The notes beneath the pieces were generated by a model that did not search any database, was not told the origin of the DNA, and worked only from the letters and a program-made list of their open reading frames with translations. This document shows positions 26,449 through 36,111 of a DNA stretch of 64,000 nt, piece by piece; within the stretch, counting starts at the first letter, position 1, and each line of letters opens with the position of its first letter. The position numbers and the translations under genes are program-made. The DNA comes from Deltaproteobacteria bacterium HGW-Deltaproteobacteria-18 (GTDB taxonomy: Bacteria; Desulfobacterota; Desulfovibrionia; Desulfovibrionales; Desulfomicrobiaceae): NCBI GenBank assembly GCA_002841885.1, contig PHBE01000017.1:29832-93831 (forward strand), written 5' to 3'.

Positions 26449-28203
26449 TCAGTCTCCAAGCTCCTGGAGCAGGGCCTGAATCTCCTCGCGGATGATCTTG
26501 GCTGCTGCTGCGGGCATCTGCTGCTGAACGTACTCCTGCAGCCCGCTTCTGATCGCGTCCAGATCCGGGCCGGCTGCAGCCTTGGCTGTCGCGGCGTCAA
26601 GCTCTGCGCGCAGGCGGGTGGACTCGTCGCTCAAGGTCGCGATGGCGGCATCCTTGTCCGACAAGGTCTTTTGCAAGGCGGTCAGGCGTTCTTCCTGGTC
26701 GCGCACCAAGGCTCGCAAGTCCTCAAATTCCGCTTCCATGTTCTGCATGGCCGATGTGGGCAGGGTCTTGGCAAGTTCGGCCCGGATGTCAGGCATGGAT
26801 TCGACCTGACTCTGCAGAGCGTTCACGGATTCCTGCAGCCCGTCCACGCTGGCGGAGGCTGCCAGTTCCGCGACTCTGGCCTCGACATGCTCGAGGATTT
26901 CCTGCCTCAGGGTCTCGGCCAGGGGCAGGTCCCCGGGGGATTGCGGCAGGAGGGCCAGGATTTGCTCGGCTCCCGGTTCTTCCCGGTTTTGAATGAGGGC
27001 ACGCAGGTCATCAAGGTCAGCCTCGATTTTCTGCATGGCAGATGCAGGCAGGGTCTTGGCCAGCTCCGTTGGAATGTCGGGTATGGATTCGACCTGACTC
27101 TGCAGGGCGTTCACGGCTTCCTGCAGCCTGTCCACGCTGGCGGAGTCCGCCAGTTCCGTCACCCTGCCCTCGACATGGTCGAGGATTTCCTGCCGCAGGG
27201 TTTCAGCCCAGGGCAGATCCCTGGGCGATTGCGGCAGGAGGGCCAGAATTTCTTCGGGACCGGGCGCAAAAGTCGGCTCAGGGCGGGACTCGAGGGCGTC
27301 GAGCCTGGCGCTGATGATTTCAAGTGCGGCGTGGGAGATGTGCGGTTCCCCGGCAATCAACGGCTGCGCGGGCTCTGATCCCGCCAAGGTGGCCGGAGAC
27401 GTTGAAGGAGTCGTGTCCTGTGCCGACGGAAGAAGAGCTGGCTCATCCACTTCCGCCTGTTCGGGCCTGGCCTCGGCAGGAGCTTCGGGCTGGACCTCCG
27501 CAGCCGTTGCCGGTTCTTCGGCTGGTTCTGCCTCCGCGGCGGCCAGTGCGGACTCTTCAGGTGCATGGGGCTGCTTCATCGATTCCGCTGCGGGTTTTTC
27601 AGGCGCGGCGGCGGACTCGGGCATGGACGCGGCTGCCGATTCCAGCAGAACGGTCTCCGGGATGTCCTCAAGCAGGTCGTCGGTCAGGTCCTGAATGTTC
27701 GAGGATTTGTCATCGCTGTCCATGCCGGGAAGTTCCAGTTCCAGATCGATTGAATCGGATGGGTAAAAAGTTTCGATATCCTGCTTTTTGGGATCCGGCG
27801 TGTCCCCGTCGAGAATGATGTCGAGGGCGGTGTCCTCGTCGTCATTCCCGCCAATGCCCAGAGAATCGAAGAGGTCGTCCAGGTCCGAGATGTCCATGCT
27901 TTGATCGGGCGCTTGCGTCATCACGGGCTTTTGTGTTGGAGCGGTGGCGGCAGGTTGGGCCTGCTTGGCGGGTGCGGGTTCATCGAAGAGGATGTCCAGA
28001 TCGATTTCGTCACCGGCTTCCTCGGCAGACGCGGACAGGGGTTCGGGGTCGCGGAGCAGATCGTCAAGCTCCTTGTCCAGGCTTTTGGCGTCAATGGCCT
28101 TGTCCATGGCGAAGTCTTCGAACTTCTTGTCCAGCGGAATTCCTTCTTCCACGATCTCCGTCAGTTCAATGATATCGTCCGTCGGGTTGGTGCTTGTGGT
28201 CAT
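26449..28203 (-). CDS. Acidic, repeat-containing coiled-coil protein of unknown function
   Basis: 584 aa; start MTTSTNPTDD has AAGGA upstream. I do not recognise a family. The N-terminal half (residues 1-290) is very acidic and low-complexity, with short Asp/Leu-rich motifs (IDLDILFDE, MDISDLDDLFDSLG, IDLELELPG) set in Ala/Glu/Pro-rich linker. The second half has two 96-residue tandem repeats (each with ILALLPQSP, LRQEIL, NALQSQVES and LAKTLP). A coiled coil (about 510-545) and a C-terminal amphipathic helix follow. No signal peptide or membrane span. It could be a cytoplasmic scaffold. Confidence 0.8.
   Translation of the reverse strand: MTTSTNPTDDIIELTEIVEEGIPLDKKFEDFAMDKAIDAKSLDKELDDLLRDPEPLSASAEEAGDEIDLDILFDEPAPAKQAQPAATAPTQKPVMTQAPDQSMDISDLDDLFDSLGIGGNDDEDTALDIILDGDTPDPKKQDIETFYPSDSIDLELELPGMDSDDKSSNIQDLTDDLLEDIPETVLLESAAASMPESAAAPEKPAAESMKQPHAPEESALAAAEAEPAEEPATAAEVQPEAPAEARPEQAEVDEPALLPSAQDTTPSTSPATLAGSEPAQPLIAGEPHISHAALEIISARLDALESRPEPTFAPGPEEILALLPQSPRDLPWAETLRQEILDHVEGRVTELADSASVDRLQEAVNALQSQVESIPDIPTELAKTLPASAMQKIEADLDDLRALIQNREEPGAEQILALLPQSPGDLPLAETLRQEILEHVEARVAELAASASVDGLQESVNALQSQVESMPDIRAELAKTLPTSAMQNMEAEFEDLRALVRDQEERLTALQKTLSDKDAAIATLSDESTRLRAELDAATAKAAAGPDLDAIRSGLQEYVQQQMPAAAAKIIREEIQALLQELGD
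26690..27265 (-). repeat. 288-bp imperfect tandem duplication inside the acidic protein gene
   Basis: The same DNA pattern recurs with a 288-bp period (for instance TTGCGGCAGGAGGGCCAG at 26941 and 27229). It encodes two copies of a 96-aa unit with roughly 75-80% identity by eye and no frame change. Confidence 0.85.
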
Positions 28204-28299
28204 GGCGTGATCCTTTCTTGGCGTTGGGGACATCGACTTTTCCTATCAAGAAGCCTGAGCAAGAGCAATGCACGGGGCGGGTTATCTGATTTCCGGCCG

Positions 28300-28335
28300 A
28301 AAAAAAAGCCCCCGCCACAGGGTCTGTAGCGGGGG
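28300..28335 (-). terminator. Terminator of the cytochrome c3 gene
   Basis: Minus strand CCCCCGC ... GCGGGGG (7 bp, 13-nt loop) followed by C and eight T. A second palindrome, AAAGGCCGGCCTTT, lies at 28341-28354 between it and the stop codon. Confidence 0.88.
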
Positions 28336-28387
28336 TAACCAAAGGCCGGCCTTTGCTTGTGCTGATGTGCGATCTATAGCGTGAACG

Positions 28388-28896
<509 letters not shown>

Positions 28897-28925
28897 GGAT
28901 GCCCGAAAAAAGGGTTTTTGATTTT

Positions 28926-30194
28926 CTAGAAATCAACCTTCCGGGCCGCCTCCAGGGTGCGTTCATAATCCTGCTCCGAGTGGGCGAACGATGTGAAGGC
29001 GCACTCGAATCCTGAAGGTGCAAGATAAATGCCCTGTGCCCGCATCTGCTGGTAAAAAGACACGAAAGCCTTGCTGTCGGCCGTCTGCGCCGAGGGGAAG
29101 TCGACGACGGGTGTCTTGGTGAAGAAGAGGGTGAAAATGGAAGCGATGTGGTTGCGCGTCACGGGCACGCCCTTGCCGTGCAAAATGTTCTCAAGTTCAC
29201 GGGAGAACGCATCGGTGCGCGCGGCGAGGGCTGCGTAATCCTTCTGGGCCAGCGCCTTTAAGGTCGCAAGGCCTGCGGCCATGGCCAGCGGATTTCCCGA
29301 GAGCGTGCCGGCCTGGTAGACGTTGCCGCTGGGCGCGATGTGTCCCATGATTTCGCGCTTCCCGCCGTAGGCCCCGACGGGCAGGCCGCCGCCGATGATC
29401 TTGCCGAGGCACGTCAGGTCCGGATCGATGCCGAAGGCCGCCTGGGCCCCGCCAAAGCTGACCCGAAAACCGGTGATGACTTCGTCGAAAATAAGCAATG
29501 CCCCATGCTTGCGGGTCAATTCGCGCAGGCCTTCCAGAAATCCGGGCTTCGGCAGGACCAGCCCCATGTTGCCGGCCACCGGCTCGACGATGACGGCCGC
29601 GATGTCGTCACCCTGCTGCTCGAACAGCGTCCGTACGGCGTCCAGGTCGTTGTAATGGGCCAATAGCGTGTGCTTGACCACGTCGGCGGGCACGCCGGGG
29701 GTGCCGGGGATGGACTGGGTGGCCACGCCCGAACCCGCGCTGGCCAGAAATGCGTCGGCATGACCATGATAGCCGCCGTGAAATTTTATCACACCGTTCT
29801 TGCCGGTGTAGCCTCTGGCCAGGCGCAGGGCGCTCATGGTCGCCTCGGTCCCGGAGCTGACCATGCGCACCATGTCGATGCCGGGAACAGCGTCCACCAC
29901 GGCCTGGGCCAGTTCGACCTCAAGCCTGCAGGGCGCGCCGAAGCTTGTGCCCCTGGTCGCCGTTTCGGCGACGGCGGCCGCCACCTCGGGGTGGTTGTGT
30001 CCGAGCAGCATGGGTCCCCAGGACATGACGTAGTCGATGAATTCTACCCCGTCTTCGGTGGTGAGCTTGCTGCCGCTCGCAGAAGCGACGAAGAGCGGGT
30101 CGCAGTGCACGCTCTTGCAGGCCCGCACGGGGCTGTTGACGCCGCCCGGGATGAGGGTTCCGGCCTTCTGGAAAAGTTCCTGTGATATGGTCAT
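28926..30194 (-). CDS. hemL: Glutamate-1-semialdehyde 2,1-aminomutase HemL
   Basis: 422 aa PLP enzyme making 5-aminolevulinate from glutamate-1-semialdehyde, the tetrapyrrole precursor. Signatures are [13 protein letters not shown] (residues 17-29), [19 protein letters not shown] near 117, and the PLP-lysine region [22 protein letters not shown] with the lysine near 266. ATG 30194 has GGAGAG upstream. It lies 20 bp after the siroheme decarboxylase-type gene, fitting an operon for siroheme-derived heme; cytochrome c3, a heavy heme user, is next. Confidence 0.96.
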   Translation of the reverse strand: MTISQELFQKAGTLIPGGVNSPVRACKSVHCDPLFVASASGSKLTTEDGVEFIDYVMSWGPMLLGHNHPEVAAAVAETATRGTSFGAPCRLEVELAQAVVDAVPGIDMVRMVSSGTEATMSALRLARGYTGKNGVIKFHGGYHGHADAFLASAGSGVATQSIPGTPGVPADVVKHTLLAHYNDLDAVRTLFEQQGDDIAAVIVEPVAGNMGLVLPKPGFLEGLRELTRKHGALLIFDEVITGFRVSFGGAQAAFGIDPDLTCLGKIIGGGLPVGAYGGKREIMGHIAPSGNVYQAGTLSGNPLAMAAGLATLKALAQKDYAALAARTDAFSRELENILHGKGVPVTRNHIASIFTLFFTKTPVVDFPSAQTADSKAFVSFYQQMRAQGIYLAPSGFECAFTSFAHSEQDYERTLEAARKVDF

Positions 30195-30214
30195 GTCATC
30201 TCTCCGTGAATGCG

Positions 30215-30685
30215 CTAAAAATATTCCATGGATGTCTTTTTCAGCTCTTTTATGCTGAAAAGCATTTCGTACTGGGTAACCCCTGTCTGCTCCATGAGCG
30301 CCTGCACGACCTGCATGCAGTCCTCGCGACTCTTGCCGTGGATCATGGTGTACATGTCGTAGGGCCAGTCCATGCAGTTCGGACGCTGGTAGCAGTGTGA
30401 AATTTCGGGGCGCGTGGCCATGATGCGTCCGACCTCGTCGGGGTCGAATCCTTCCTCGATGTACCAGGCCACCATGGCGTTGAAGCCGTAGCCGGCCTGC
30501 TGATGGCGCAGCGTCGCACCGAAGCGGCGAATCTGACCGCCGTTTTTGAGTTTTTTGAGCAGCGCGAGGACGTCCTCTTCCGTGCTGCCGGTCTGGCGGG
30601 CAATGTCCGCGTAGGGCGTGGCGCTGTCGGGCAGGGTATCCTGGACGATGCGCAATATGTCGTGTTCGCTCTTGGTAAAATCCAC
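30215..30685 (-). CDS. ahbB: Siroheme decarboxylase subunit (AhbA/AhbB, probably AhbB)
   Basis: 156 aa Lrp/AsnC-like protein. AhbAB decarboxylates siroheme to didecarboxysiroheme in the alternative heme pathway of sulfate reducers and archaea. The helix-turn-helix-like start ([14 protein letters not shown]) and the [23 protein letters not shown] segment (about residues 53-73) are typical, including conserved Arg/His. The start is GTG (complement of 30683-30685) with GAGGAG five bases upstream. Only one of the two subunits is in the window. Choice of AhbB over AhbA is from memory and less certain than the family. Confidence 0.85.
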   Translation of the reverse strand: MDFTKSEHDILRIVQDTLPDSATPYADIARQTGSTEEDVLALLKKLKNGGQIRRFGATLRHQQAGYGFNAMVAWYIEEGFDPDEVGRIMATRPEISHCYQRPNCMDWPYDMYTMIHGKSREDCMQVVQALMEQTGVTQYEMLFSIKELKKTSMEYF

Positions 30686-30785
30686 TTTTTCTCCTCGGGG
30701 AGCCCGAAACTCCGGGTTTGTTTCGGGTCGGTCCTTACCTGTTTCGCCATATACTGGCAATAGCGCCCTTTACAGAACGCGGAGC

Positions 30786-30817
30786 ATCTTCGATAGTGGG
30801 CGGGCTTGCCCGAAGAT
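30786..30817 (+). other. Hairpin in the gpsA leader
   Basis: ATCTTCG / CGAAGAT (outer) encloses GGGC / GCCC, ending 20 bp before the gpsA start. It lies in the 151-bp divergent region between the ahbB-type gene and gpsA; I could not assign clear promoters there. Confidence 0.4.
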
Positions 30818-30836
30818 CCGCAATGGAGGTTTTTCC

Positions 30837-31829
30837 GTGAAGATTTCGATACTTGGAGCCGGGAGCTGGGGTACGGCCCTGGCCAACGTGCTGGCCTGCA
30901 AGGGCGAAGAGGCCCGGCTTTGGGCCCGGCGGACGGAGATTGCCGCAGACGTGAACGAGCACGCCGTCAACAGCCGCTATCTGCCAGGCCTGCCCCTGAG
31001 CCAGAATTTGCGGGCGGATACGGATCTGGCGCGGGTGCTGGACGGAGCGTCCTGCGTCGTGCTCGCCGTGCCATGCCAGAATCTGGCCCTTTTTCTGCGT
31101 GAACATCGCGATCTTTTTCCGGCGCGCACCGGGATCGTGTGCGCGAGCAAAGGCGTGGAGCTGGGTACGTTCCGCACCATGGGGCAGGTGGTATGCGAGG
31201 AACTGGCCGGTCTTGAACCTCGCTACGCGGTGCTTTCAGGGCCTTCCTTTGCCTCGGAGGTGGTGGCGAACATGCCCACGGCCGTGACCCTGGGCTGCGC
31301 CGATCCGGCACTGGCGGATCTCGTGCAGGGGCTTTTTTCGACCCAGAGTTTTCGCGTCTACGTCAACAGCGACGTCATCGGCGTGGAGCTGGGCGGGGCG
31401 GTCAAGAACATCATGGCCATCGCCTCGGGCATTTCCGACGGCCTGGGATTTGGCGAGAACGCCCGCGCGGCGCTGATCACTCGCGGCCTGTCCGAGATGT
31501 CGCGCCTGGGCGCGGCCATGGGCGCCCGTCCGGCCACGTTCATGGGGCTGTCCGGCATGGGCGATCTGGTCCTGACCTGTACCGGGGATTTGAGCCGCAA
31601 CCGGCGAGTGGGTCTGGCCATCGGGCGGGGACAGACCCTGGAGGAAGTCCTGGCTGGGATGCACAATGTGGCCGAAGGCGTGAAGACGACCCAGGCCGTG
31701 CACGCGCTGGGCATCAGGCAGGGCATCGACTTGCCCATCACCGGGCAGGTTCACTCCGTCCTTTTCGAGAACAGGAACCCCGCCGAGGCCGTGCGTGAAC
31801 TCATGACCCGGCCCTTGCGGGAGGAATGA
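30837..31829 (+). CDS. gpsA: Glycerol-3-phosphate dehydrogenase [NAD(P)+] GpsA
   Basis: 330 aa. It reduces dihydroxyacetone phosphate to sn-glycerol-3-phosphate for phospholipids, the substrate of PlsY also in this window. The start is GTG with GGAGG 7 nt upstream. The nucleotide motif ILGAGSWGTALANVLA is at residues 4-19, the catalytic lysine lies in GVELGGAVKNIMAIASGI near 185, and GLSGMGDLVLTCTGDLSRNRR is near 240. Its stop is one base from the stop of convergent yjbQ. Confidence 0.96.
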   Translation: MKISILGAGSWGTALANVLACKGEEARLWARRTEIAADVNEHAVNSRYLPGLPLSQNLRADTDLARVLDGASCVVLAVPCQNLALFLREHRDLFPARTGIVCASKGVELGTFRTMGQVVCEELAGLEPRYAVLSGPSFASEVVANMPTAVTLGCADPALADLVQGLFSTQSFRVYVNSDVIGVELGGAVKNIMAIASGISDGLGFGENARAALITRGLSEMSRLGAAMGARPATFMGLSGMGDLVLTCTGDLSRNRRVGLAIGRGQTLEEVLAGMHNVAEGVKTTQAVHALGIRQGIDLPITGQVHSVLFENRNPAEAVRELMTRPLREE

Positions 31830-31830
31830 G

Positions 31831-32223
31831 TCAGCTTGTGATCCTGACCCAGACCGTGCGCGTTCTGGGCCCGTCGAATTCCCCCAGGAAGATGCGTTGC
31901 CACGTGCCGAGCATGAGTCGCCCCTCGTGCACGATGACCTGCACGGATGACCCGAAGAGAGTAGCCTTGATGTGTGCGTCCGAATTGCCTTCGGCGTGGC
32001 GGAAGCCGGCATGTTGCGGGATCATGCCGCGCAGGTGGGTCAGGATGTCCCGGCAGACGTCGGGGTCGGCCCCTTCGTTTATGGTCAGCCCCGTGGTCGT
32101 GTGCGGCGTGTAGACAGTCATGACTCCCGAATCTGCTTCCAGGCTTCTCAAGAGCTCTGTCAGGCGAGCGGTGATATCGATCATGGCTTCTCTGGCACCG
32201 GTTTTGATCTCGATGGAGTGCAT
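31831..32223 (-). CDS. YjbQ family protein (UPF0047)
   Basis: 130 aa, normal for the family. Signature segments are VYTPHTTTGLTINEGADPDV (about residues 37-56), with conserved His and Asn/Glu residues, and GNSDAHIKATLFGSS near 79, ending in the beta-rich GTWQRIFLGEFDGPR. Members form trimers and some have weak thiamine-phosphate synthase activity in E. coli tests; the real role is unsettled. It starts 2 bp after the RsbW-like gene and is the third gene of that operon. Confidence 0.9.
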   Translation of the reverse strand: MHSIEIKTGAREAMIDITARLTELLRSLEADSGVMTVYTPHTTTGLTINEGADPDVCRDILTHLRGMIPQHAGFRHAEGNSDAHIKATLFGSSVQVIVHEGRLMLGTWQRIFLGEFDGPRTRTVWVRITS

Positions 32224-32225
32224 TG

Positions 32226-32636
32226 CTAGCCTCGATATTCCAGAGTCAGGGCATTGCCCTTGGCATTGTAGCGGGCGGCCTTGGCGTAATTGCGGAAAAT
32301 TTCGTGCCCGCGGCCGCTGACGTCGTCGGCCTGGCTGCGGGCCTGCATGTGCCTGTCCCAGGCAAACCCGGGGCCTTCATCCGCGATGTGCAGGTCAAAC
32401 CCGTCTGCCTGAGCCTGCAGCCGAAAGAGTACCGTCTTGGTACGGTCCAGACGGTTTCCGTGGATCATGGCGTTGTTGAGCGCCTCGCGCGCCAGGAGCG
32501 AGAGGGGGAAGAGGTGTTCGCTTGCGTCTCTGTCCTCCAGGAAAATGCGAATCCGGTCCACGCAACGATCCACGTTTTCAAGGCTGGTGTCCATTTCAAG
32601 GGCGAAGCCCTGGTCAAGCGGCGTCAGTTCGAACAT
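32226..32636 (-). CDS. RsbW-like anti-sigma-type serine kinase / HATPase
   Basis: 136 aa, a single GHKL ATPase domain without a histidine phospho-acceptor. The N box is LAREALNNAMIHGNRLD (about residues 42-58) and the G1 box is DEGPGFAWD; a G2-like GRGHEIF follows. Such proteins phosphorylate STAS antagonists or bind sigma factors in partner-switching systems. I start at ATG 32636, one base after the stop of the phosphatase gene; a longer reading overlaps that gene. No STAS protein or sigma factor gene is adjacent. Confidence 0.85.
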   Translation of the reverse strand: MFELTPLDQGFALEMDTSLENVDRCVDRIRIFLEDRDASEHLFPLSLLAREALNNAMIHGNRLDRTKTVLFRLQAQADGFDLHIADEGPGFAWDRHMQARSQADDVSGRGHEIFRNYAKAARYNAKGNALTLEYRG

Positions 32637-32637
32637 G

Positions 32638-33879
32638 TCAAACCTCCAGGGCCAGGAGGATGGTGTCGTCTTCCCGCGCTGCCCCTGGCTCGGCCAGCGC
32701 CTCGTGGATCGCATTCACGGCTTGCGCCAGGGGCAGGCTCCGGTGTGCTTCGCAGACCGCGCTGAGCCGGGCCAGCCCCTCCTCCCGCGTCATCTTCCTG
32801 TCTCCGAAACCCTCGATGAGGCCGTCCGTGTACATGAAAAGCCGGTCACCGGGCTGGACCGGGAGCTCCAGGACTTCGAACCAGACGGAGTCGAAGACGC
32901 CCAGAATGTCTCCGGAAGGCTGCGGGGTTTCAACTCCGCCTCCGGCGCGGACCAGCACGGGCGAGGGGTGTCCGGCATTGACGTAGCGCAGGATACGCTG
33001 CTCACGGTTCAGGCGTGCGAAGCCGGCCGTGATGTGGGTGCCGCCGGTCAGGATGCGGCAGAGGACGCTGTTGATCATGGTCAGGCTCTCCGTCGGCGAG
33101 GTGACCAGATTGCAGTTCTGGTTGAGCAGGGCTTTCAGGGCCGAGGTGATGTAGGATGTGCCGAGGTCGTGTCCGCTGACATCAGCCACGACGTAGTCGA
33201 AGGTCGTTCCGCCGACATGGAGAACGTCATAGAAATCTCCGCCAGCCTCGAGGACCGGCTCGAAGCGTACCGCAAATCCCGCCTCGGGCAGTTCGGACGG
33301 CAGGACCAGGAGAGCCTGCTGCGCGTCCTGAACCTGAGCCAGTCTTTGGGCCTGGGCCTCGATGAGGGCGCGGTAGGTGAAGCGCAGCTTCAGGTGCACC
33401 TTGACTCTGGCCAGTACCTCGGCCTTTTCGAAAGGCTTGGAAATGAAATCGACTCCGCCCACTTCCAGACCCCGGACCTTGCTCGACGTGTCCGTGAGGG
33501 CGGAAATGAAGATGATCGGGATTTCGGAGGTCAGCGATTGCTGCTTGAGCAGTTCGCACGTTGCGTATCCGTCTTCGCCGGGCATCAGCACGTCGAGCAG
33601 GATGAGGTCGGGGCTGTGTTCTGCGGCCAGGGCCCGGGCCTCGGGACCGTTGGTGCAGGACAGGGTGCGGTATCCGTTTTTTTTGAGGACGATATCAAGG
33701 AGCCTGATGTTCAGTGGCTCGTCATCGACGATGAGGATGCAGGGTGTGGTGTCTTTCACTGTGCGCGCCGTGTTGGAGAGATGGTGGATGTCCTGGGAGA
33801 TAGCTGAAATCGGGGGGAATGCAAAGGTTCGGCCCCTGCTCAGCCCGTCCGCTGTGGGCGAGTTCTGATTTTCGAGCAT
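32638..33879 (-). CDS. Response regulator with PP2C/SpoIIE-type phosphatase output
   Basis: About 413 aa from ATG 33879. The receiver domain (about residues 45-160) has CILIVDDEP, the phospho-acceptor in LILLDVLMPGEDG and the lysine in FISKPFEKAEV. After a coiled linker (EAQAQRLAQVQDAQQ) the PP2C domain has metal-binding aspartates in EAGGDFYDV, VVADVSGHD and FMYTDGLIEG and ends REDDTILLALEV. It should dephosphorylate a partner when phosphorylated. The start is uncertain: no candidate (33990, 33879 or a GTG near 33762) has a good ribosome site. Confidence 0.88.
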   Translation of the reverse strand: MLENQNSPTADGLSRGRTFAFPPISAISQDIHHLSNTARTVKDTTPCILIVDDEPLNIRLLDIVLKKNGYRTLSCTNGPEARALAAEHSPDLILLDVLMPGEDGYATCELLKQQSLTSEIPIIFISALTDTSSKVRGLEVGGVDFISKPFEKAEVLARVKVHLKLRFTYRALIEAQAQRLAQVQDAQQALLVLPSELPEAGFAVRFEPVLEAGGDFYDVLHVGGTTFDYVVADVSGHDLGTSYITSALKALLNQNCNLVTSPTESLTMINSVLCRILTGGTHITAGFARLNREQRILRYVNAGHPSPVLVRAGGGVETPQPSGDILGVFDSVWFEVLELPVQPGDRLFMYTDGLIEGFGDRKMTREEGLARLSAVCEAHRSLPLAQAVNAIHEALAEPGAAREDDTILLALEV

Positions 33880-34002
33880 TGAATATGTTATGGAAAGGAG
33901 CGGGGGGCTTTGCAGGCGCGTGTGCGAGGTGATGGCCGCAGGACGGATGCGCGGGGTTTGGGAAGAAGTTTCAAAAAAATTGCACAACATGCAAAAGAGA
34001 TA

Positions 34003-34031
34003 TTGACAGGAGACAAAAAGCGAAGATATAT
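34003..34031 (+). promoter_or_regulatory. Sigma-70 promoter of tRNA-Val
   Basis: TTGACA (34003-34008), 16-17 bp, then GATATA/ATATAT (34025-34031). Transcription should start near 34038, 8 bp before the tRNA. The -35 box is perfect. It may also serve thrS if transcription passes the hairpin after the tRNA. Confidence 0.8.
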
Positions 34032-34045
34032 GCGGCTCTCCATTT

Positions 34046-34120
34046 AGGTGCGTAGCTCAGTGGGAGAGCACTTGCTTGACGTGCAAGGGGTCAGGAGTTC
34101 GACCCTCCTCGCGCCTACCA
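34046..34120 (+). tRNA. tRNA-Val (GAC)
   Basis: 75 nt with encoded CCA. Acceptor stem AGGTGCG/CGCGCCT; D arm GCTC/GAGC; anticodon arm CTTGC-TTGACGT-GCAAG giving anticodon GAC (valine); T arm AGGAG-TTCGACC-CTCCT. All four arms fold. It sits 56 bp before thrS. Confidence 0.95.
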
Positions 34121-34131
34121 AAAAAGAACTC

Positions 34132-34154
34132 ATAGGGAGGCACAGCCTCCCTAT
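34132..34154 (+). other. Perfect hairpin between tRNA-Val and thrS
   Basis: ATAGGGAGGC-ACA-GCCTCCCTAT: 10-bp perfect stem, 3-nt loop, followed by CGTGTTTGTG, which is only a poor T-tract. It could be a weak terminator or an RNase processing site separating tRNA from mRNA, or part of a thrS leader control element. Confidence 0.6.
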
Positions 34155-34176
34155 CGTGTTTGTGAGGCAGGGCATT

Positions 34177-36111
34177 ATGGTTCAGATACAAGGTCAGGAC
34201 ATCGAGGTTCAGGCTGGGCAGACATGCGCGGATGTGTTGCGCGCGGTCCTCTCCGGCAAGAAGATGAAGGCAGCGGTAGCCTGCGCTTGCGACGGCGCGC
34301 TGCTCGATCTGGCTCGTCCGGTGCCTGCCGGAACCGCCGTTATGGAGCCCGTGTTTCTGGAATCCGCCCAGGGTCTGACCGTACTGCGTCACAGTGCGGC
34401 CCATGTCATGGCCGAAGCCGTCAAGGAGCTGTTCCCCTCCGCCAAGGTGACCATTGGTCCCGACGTCGAGAACGGCTTCTACTACGATTTCGATTTCGAG
34501 CGTCCGTTCACTCCCGAGGATCTGGAAAAGATCGAGGAGCGCATGGCTGCATCCGTGGCCGCGAACCAGCCTTTCACCCGCGAGGAGATGAGTGCTGCCG
34601 AGGCCCGGGAACTTTTTGCCTCCATGGGCGAGACGTACAAGCTCGAGATCATAGATGACCTTGGCGCCGACCAGGTCTCCCTCTATCGTCACGGCAACTT
34701 CGTGGACCTTTGCCGCGGACCGCACCTGCCGTCCACCGGCTTTCTGCAGGCCGTGAAGCTGACCTCCGTGGCCGGAGCCTACTGGCGCGGGGATTCAAAG
34801 CGTCCCATGCTGCAACGCATCTATGGGACAGCCTTCGCCACGCCCAAGGAATTGAAGGCTCACCTGGCCATGATCGAAGAGGCCAAGAAGCGCGACCACC
34901 GCAAGCTCGGCCCCCAGCTTGACCTGTTCAGCTTCCACGAACGCGGCGGCGCGGGCATGGCCTACTGGCATCCCAAGGGCGGCCTGTTGCGGACCATTCT
35001 CGAAGATTTCGTGAACAAGGAAATGATCCGCCGCGGCTACGGCATCGTGCGCACCCCCCAAATTTTGAAGCGCGACCTGTGGGAGACCTCCGGCCACTAC
35101 GCCAACTACCGTGAAAACATGTATTTCACGGAGATCGACGAAGTGCCTTACGGGGTCAAGCCCATGAACTGCGTGGCGCACATGCTCATCTACAATACAA
35201 GCCAGCGCAGTTACCGCGACCTGCCTGTCCGCCTGTTCGAGTTCGGCGTCGTGCATCGCCACGAACTGTCCGGCGTTCTGCATGGCCTGATGCGTGTCCG
35301 CCAGTTCACCCAGGACGACGCACACATCATCTGCCGTCCGGATCAGCTCCTGGACGAGATCAAGGGCGTCATGACCTGGATTCAGGATCTCATGGGCGTC
35401 TTTGGCTTCGAATATTCCATGGAGATCAGCACCCGTCCCGAGAAGTCCATCGGCTCCGACGAGGACTGGGAGCGAGCCACTGCCGCACTCATGGACGCCA
35501 TGGGTCAGATGGAACTGCCGTATGCAATCAACGAGGGCGACGGCGCCTTCTACGGTCCCAAGATCGACGTGAAACTGCGTGACTGCCTCGGCAGGCAGTG
35601 GCAGTGTTCGACCATTCAGGTCGATTTCACCTTGCCGGATCGTTTTGACTTGTTATACGTGGGCGAGGATGGCGAGCGGCACAGGCCTGTCATGGTGCAT
35701 CGTGCCATCATGGGCTCTGTTGAGCGTTTTATCGGCATCCTGACCGAACATTTCGCCGGAGCTTTTCCGGCATGGCTTGCACCTGTCCAGGCCCGCATTT
35801 TGACAGTGACCGACAACCACAACGAATTCGCCCGCAATTGCCAGGCCGCGTTGCAGCGGGCGGGAGTGCGTGTGGAGGTCGATCTGCGCAACGAGAAGCT
35901 GGGATACAAGGTGCGCGAGGCGCAGATGGAAAAGATTCCATACGCGCTGGTCATCGGGGATCAGGAAGTCGAGCAGGCCTGCGTCAACGTGCGCATGTTG
36001 GGCGGCAACAATCTGGGCGCAATGCCTATCGATGCGTTTGTCGACCTACTGCGGCAGGAATGCGAAAAACCATTTAAACATGGAGGAATGAGATATTCTT
36101 TCAGCTGCTAA
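34177..36111 (+). CDS. thrS: Threonyl-tRNA synthetase
   Basis: 644 aa, full length. Domain order: N-terminal TGS ([14 protein letters not shown]), editing domain ([14 protein letters not shown] near residue 70 with HxxxH), class II catalytic core (motif 2 around [11 protein letters not shown] and [15 protein letters not shown] near 380) and C-terminal anticodon-binding domain. Start ATG 34177 has GAGG 10 nt upstream; longer in-frame reading runs into tRNA-Val. It heads the classic thrS-infC-rpmI-rplT-pheS-pheT order and its last 17 bp are shared with infC. Confidence 0.97.
   Translation: MVQIQGQDIEVQAGQTCADVLRAVLSGKKMKAAVACACDGALLDLARPVPAGTAVMEPVFLESAQGLTVLRHSAAHVMAEAVKELFPSAKVTIGPDVENGFYYDFDFERPFTPEDLEKIEERMAASVAANQPFTREEMSAAEARELFASMGETYKLEIIDDLGADQVSLYRHGNFVDLCRGPHLPSTGFLQAVKLTSVAGAYWRGDSKRPMLQRIYGTAFATPKELKAHLAMIEEAKKRDHRKLGPQLDLFSFHERGGAGMAYWHPKGGLLRTILEDFVNKEMIRRGYGIVRTPQILKRDLWETSGHYANYRENMYFTEIDEVPYGVKPMNCVAHMLIYNTSQRSYRDLPVRLFEFGVVHRHELSGVLHGLMRVRQFTQDDAHIICRPDQLLDEIKGVMTWIQDLMGVFGFEYSMEISTRPEKSIGSDEDWERATAALMDAMGQMELPYAINEGDGAFYGPKIDVKLRDCLGRQWQCSTIQVDFTLPDRFDLLYVGEDGERHRPVMVHRAIMGSVERFIGILTEHFAGAFPAWLAPVQARILTVTDNHNEFARNCQAALQRAGVRVEVDLRNEKLGYKVREAQMEKIPYALVIGDQEVEQACVNVRMLGGNNLGAMPIDAFVDLLRQECEKPFKHGGMRYSFSC

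Noticed and set aside
34048..34176. N-terminal extension of thrS over the tRNA
   Set aside because: The frame is open, but it reads through the folded tRNA-Val and the hairpin; ThrS homologues begin with the TGS domain at 34177.
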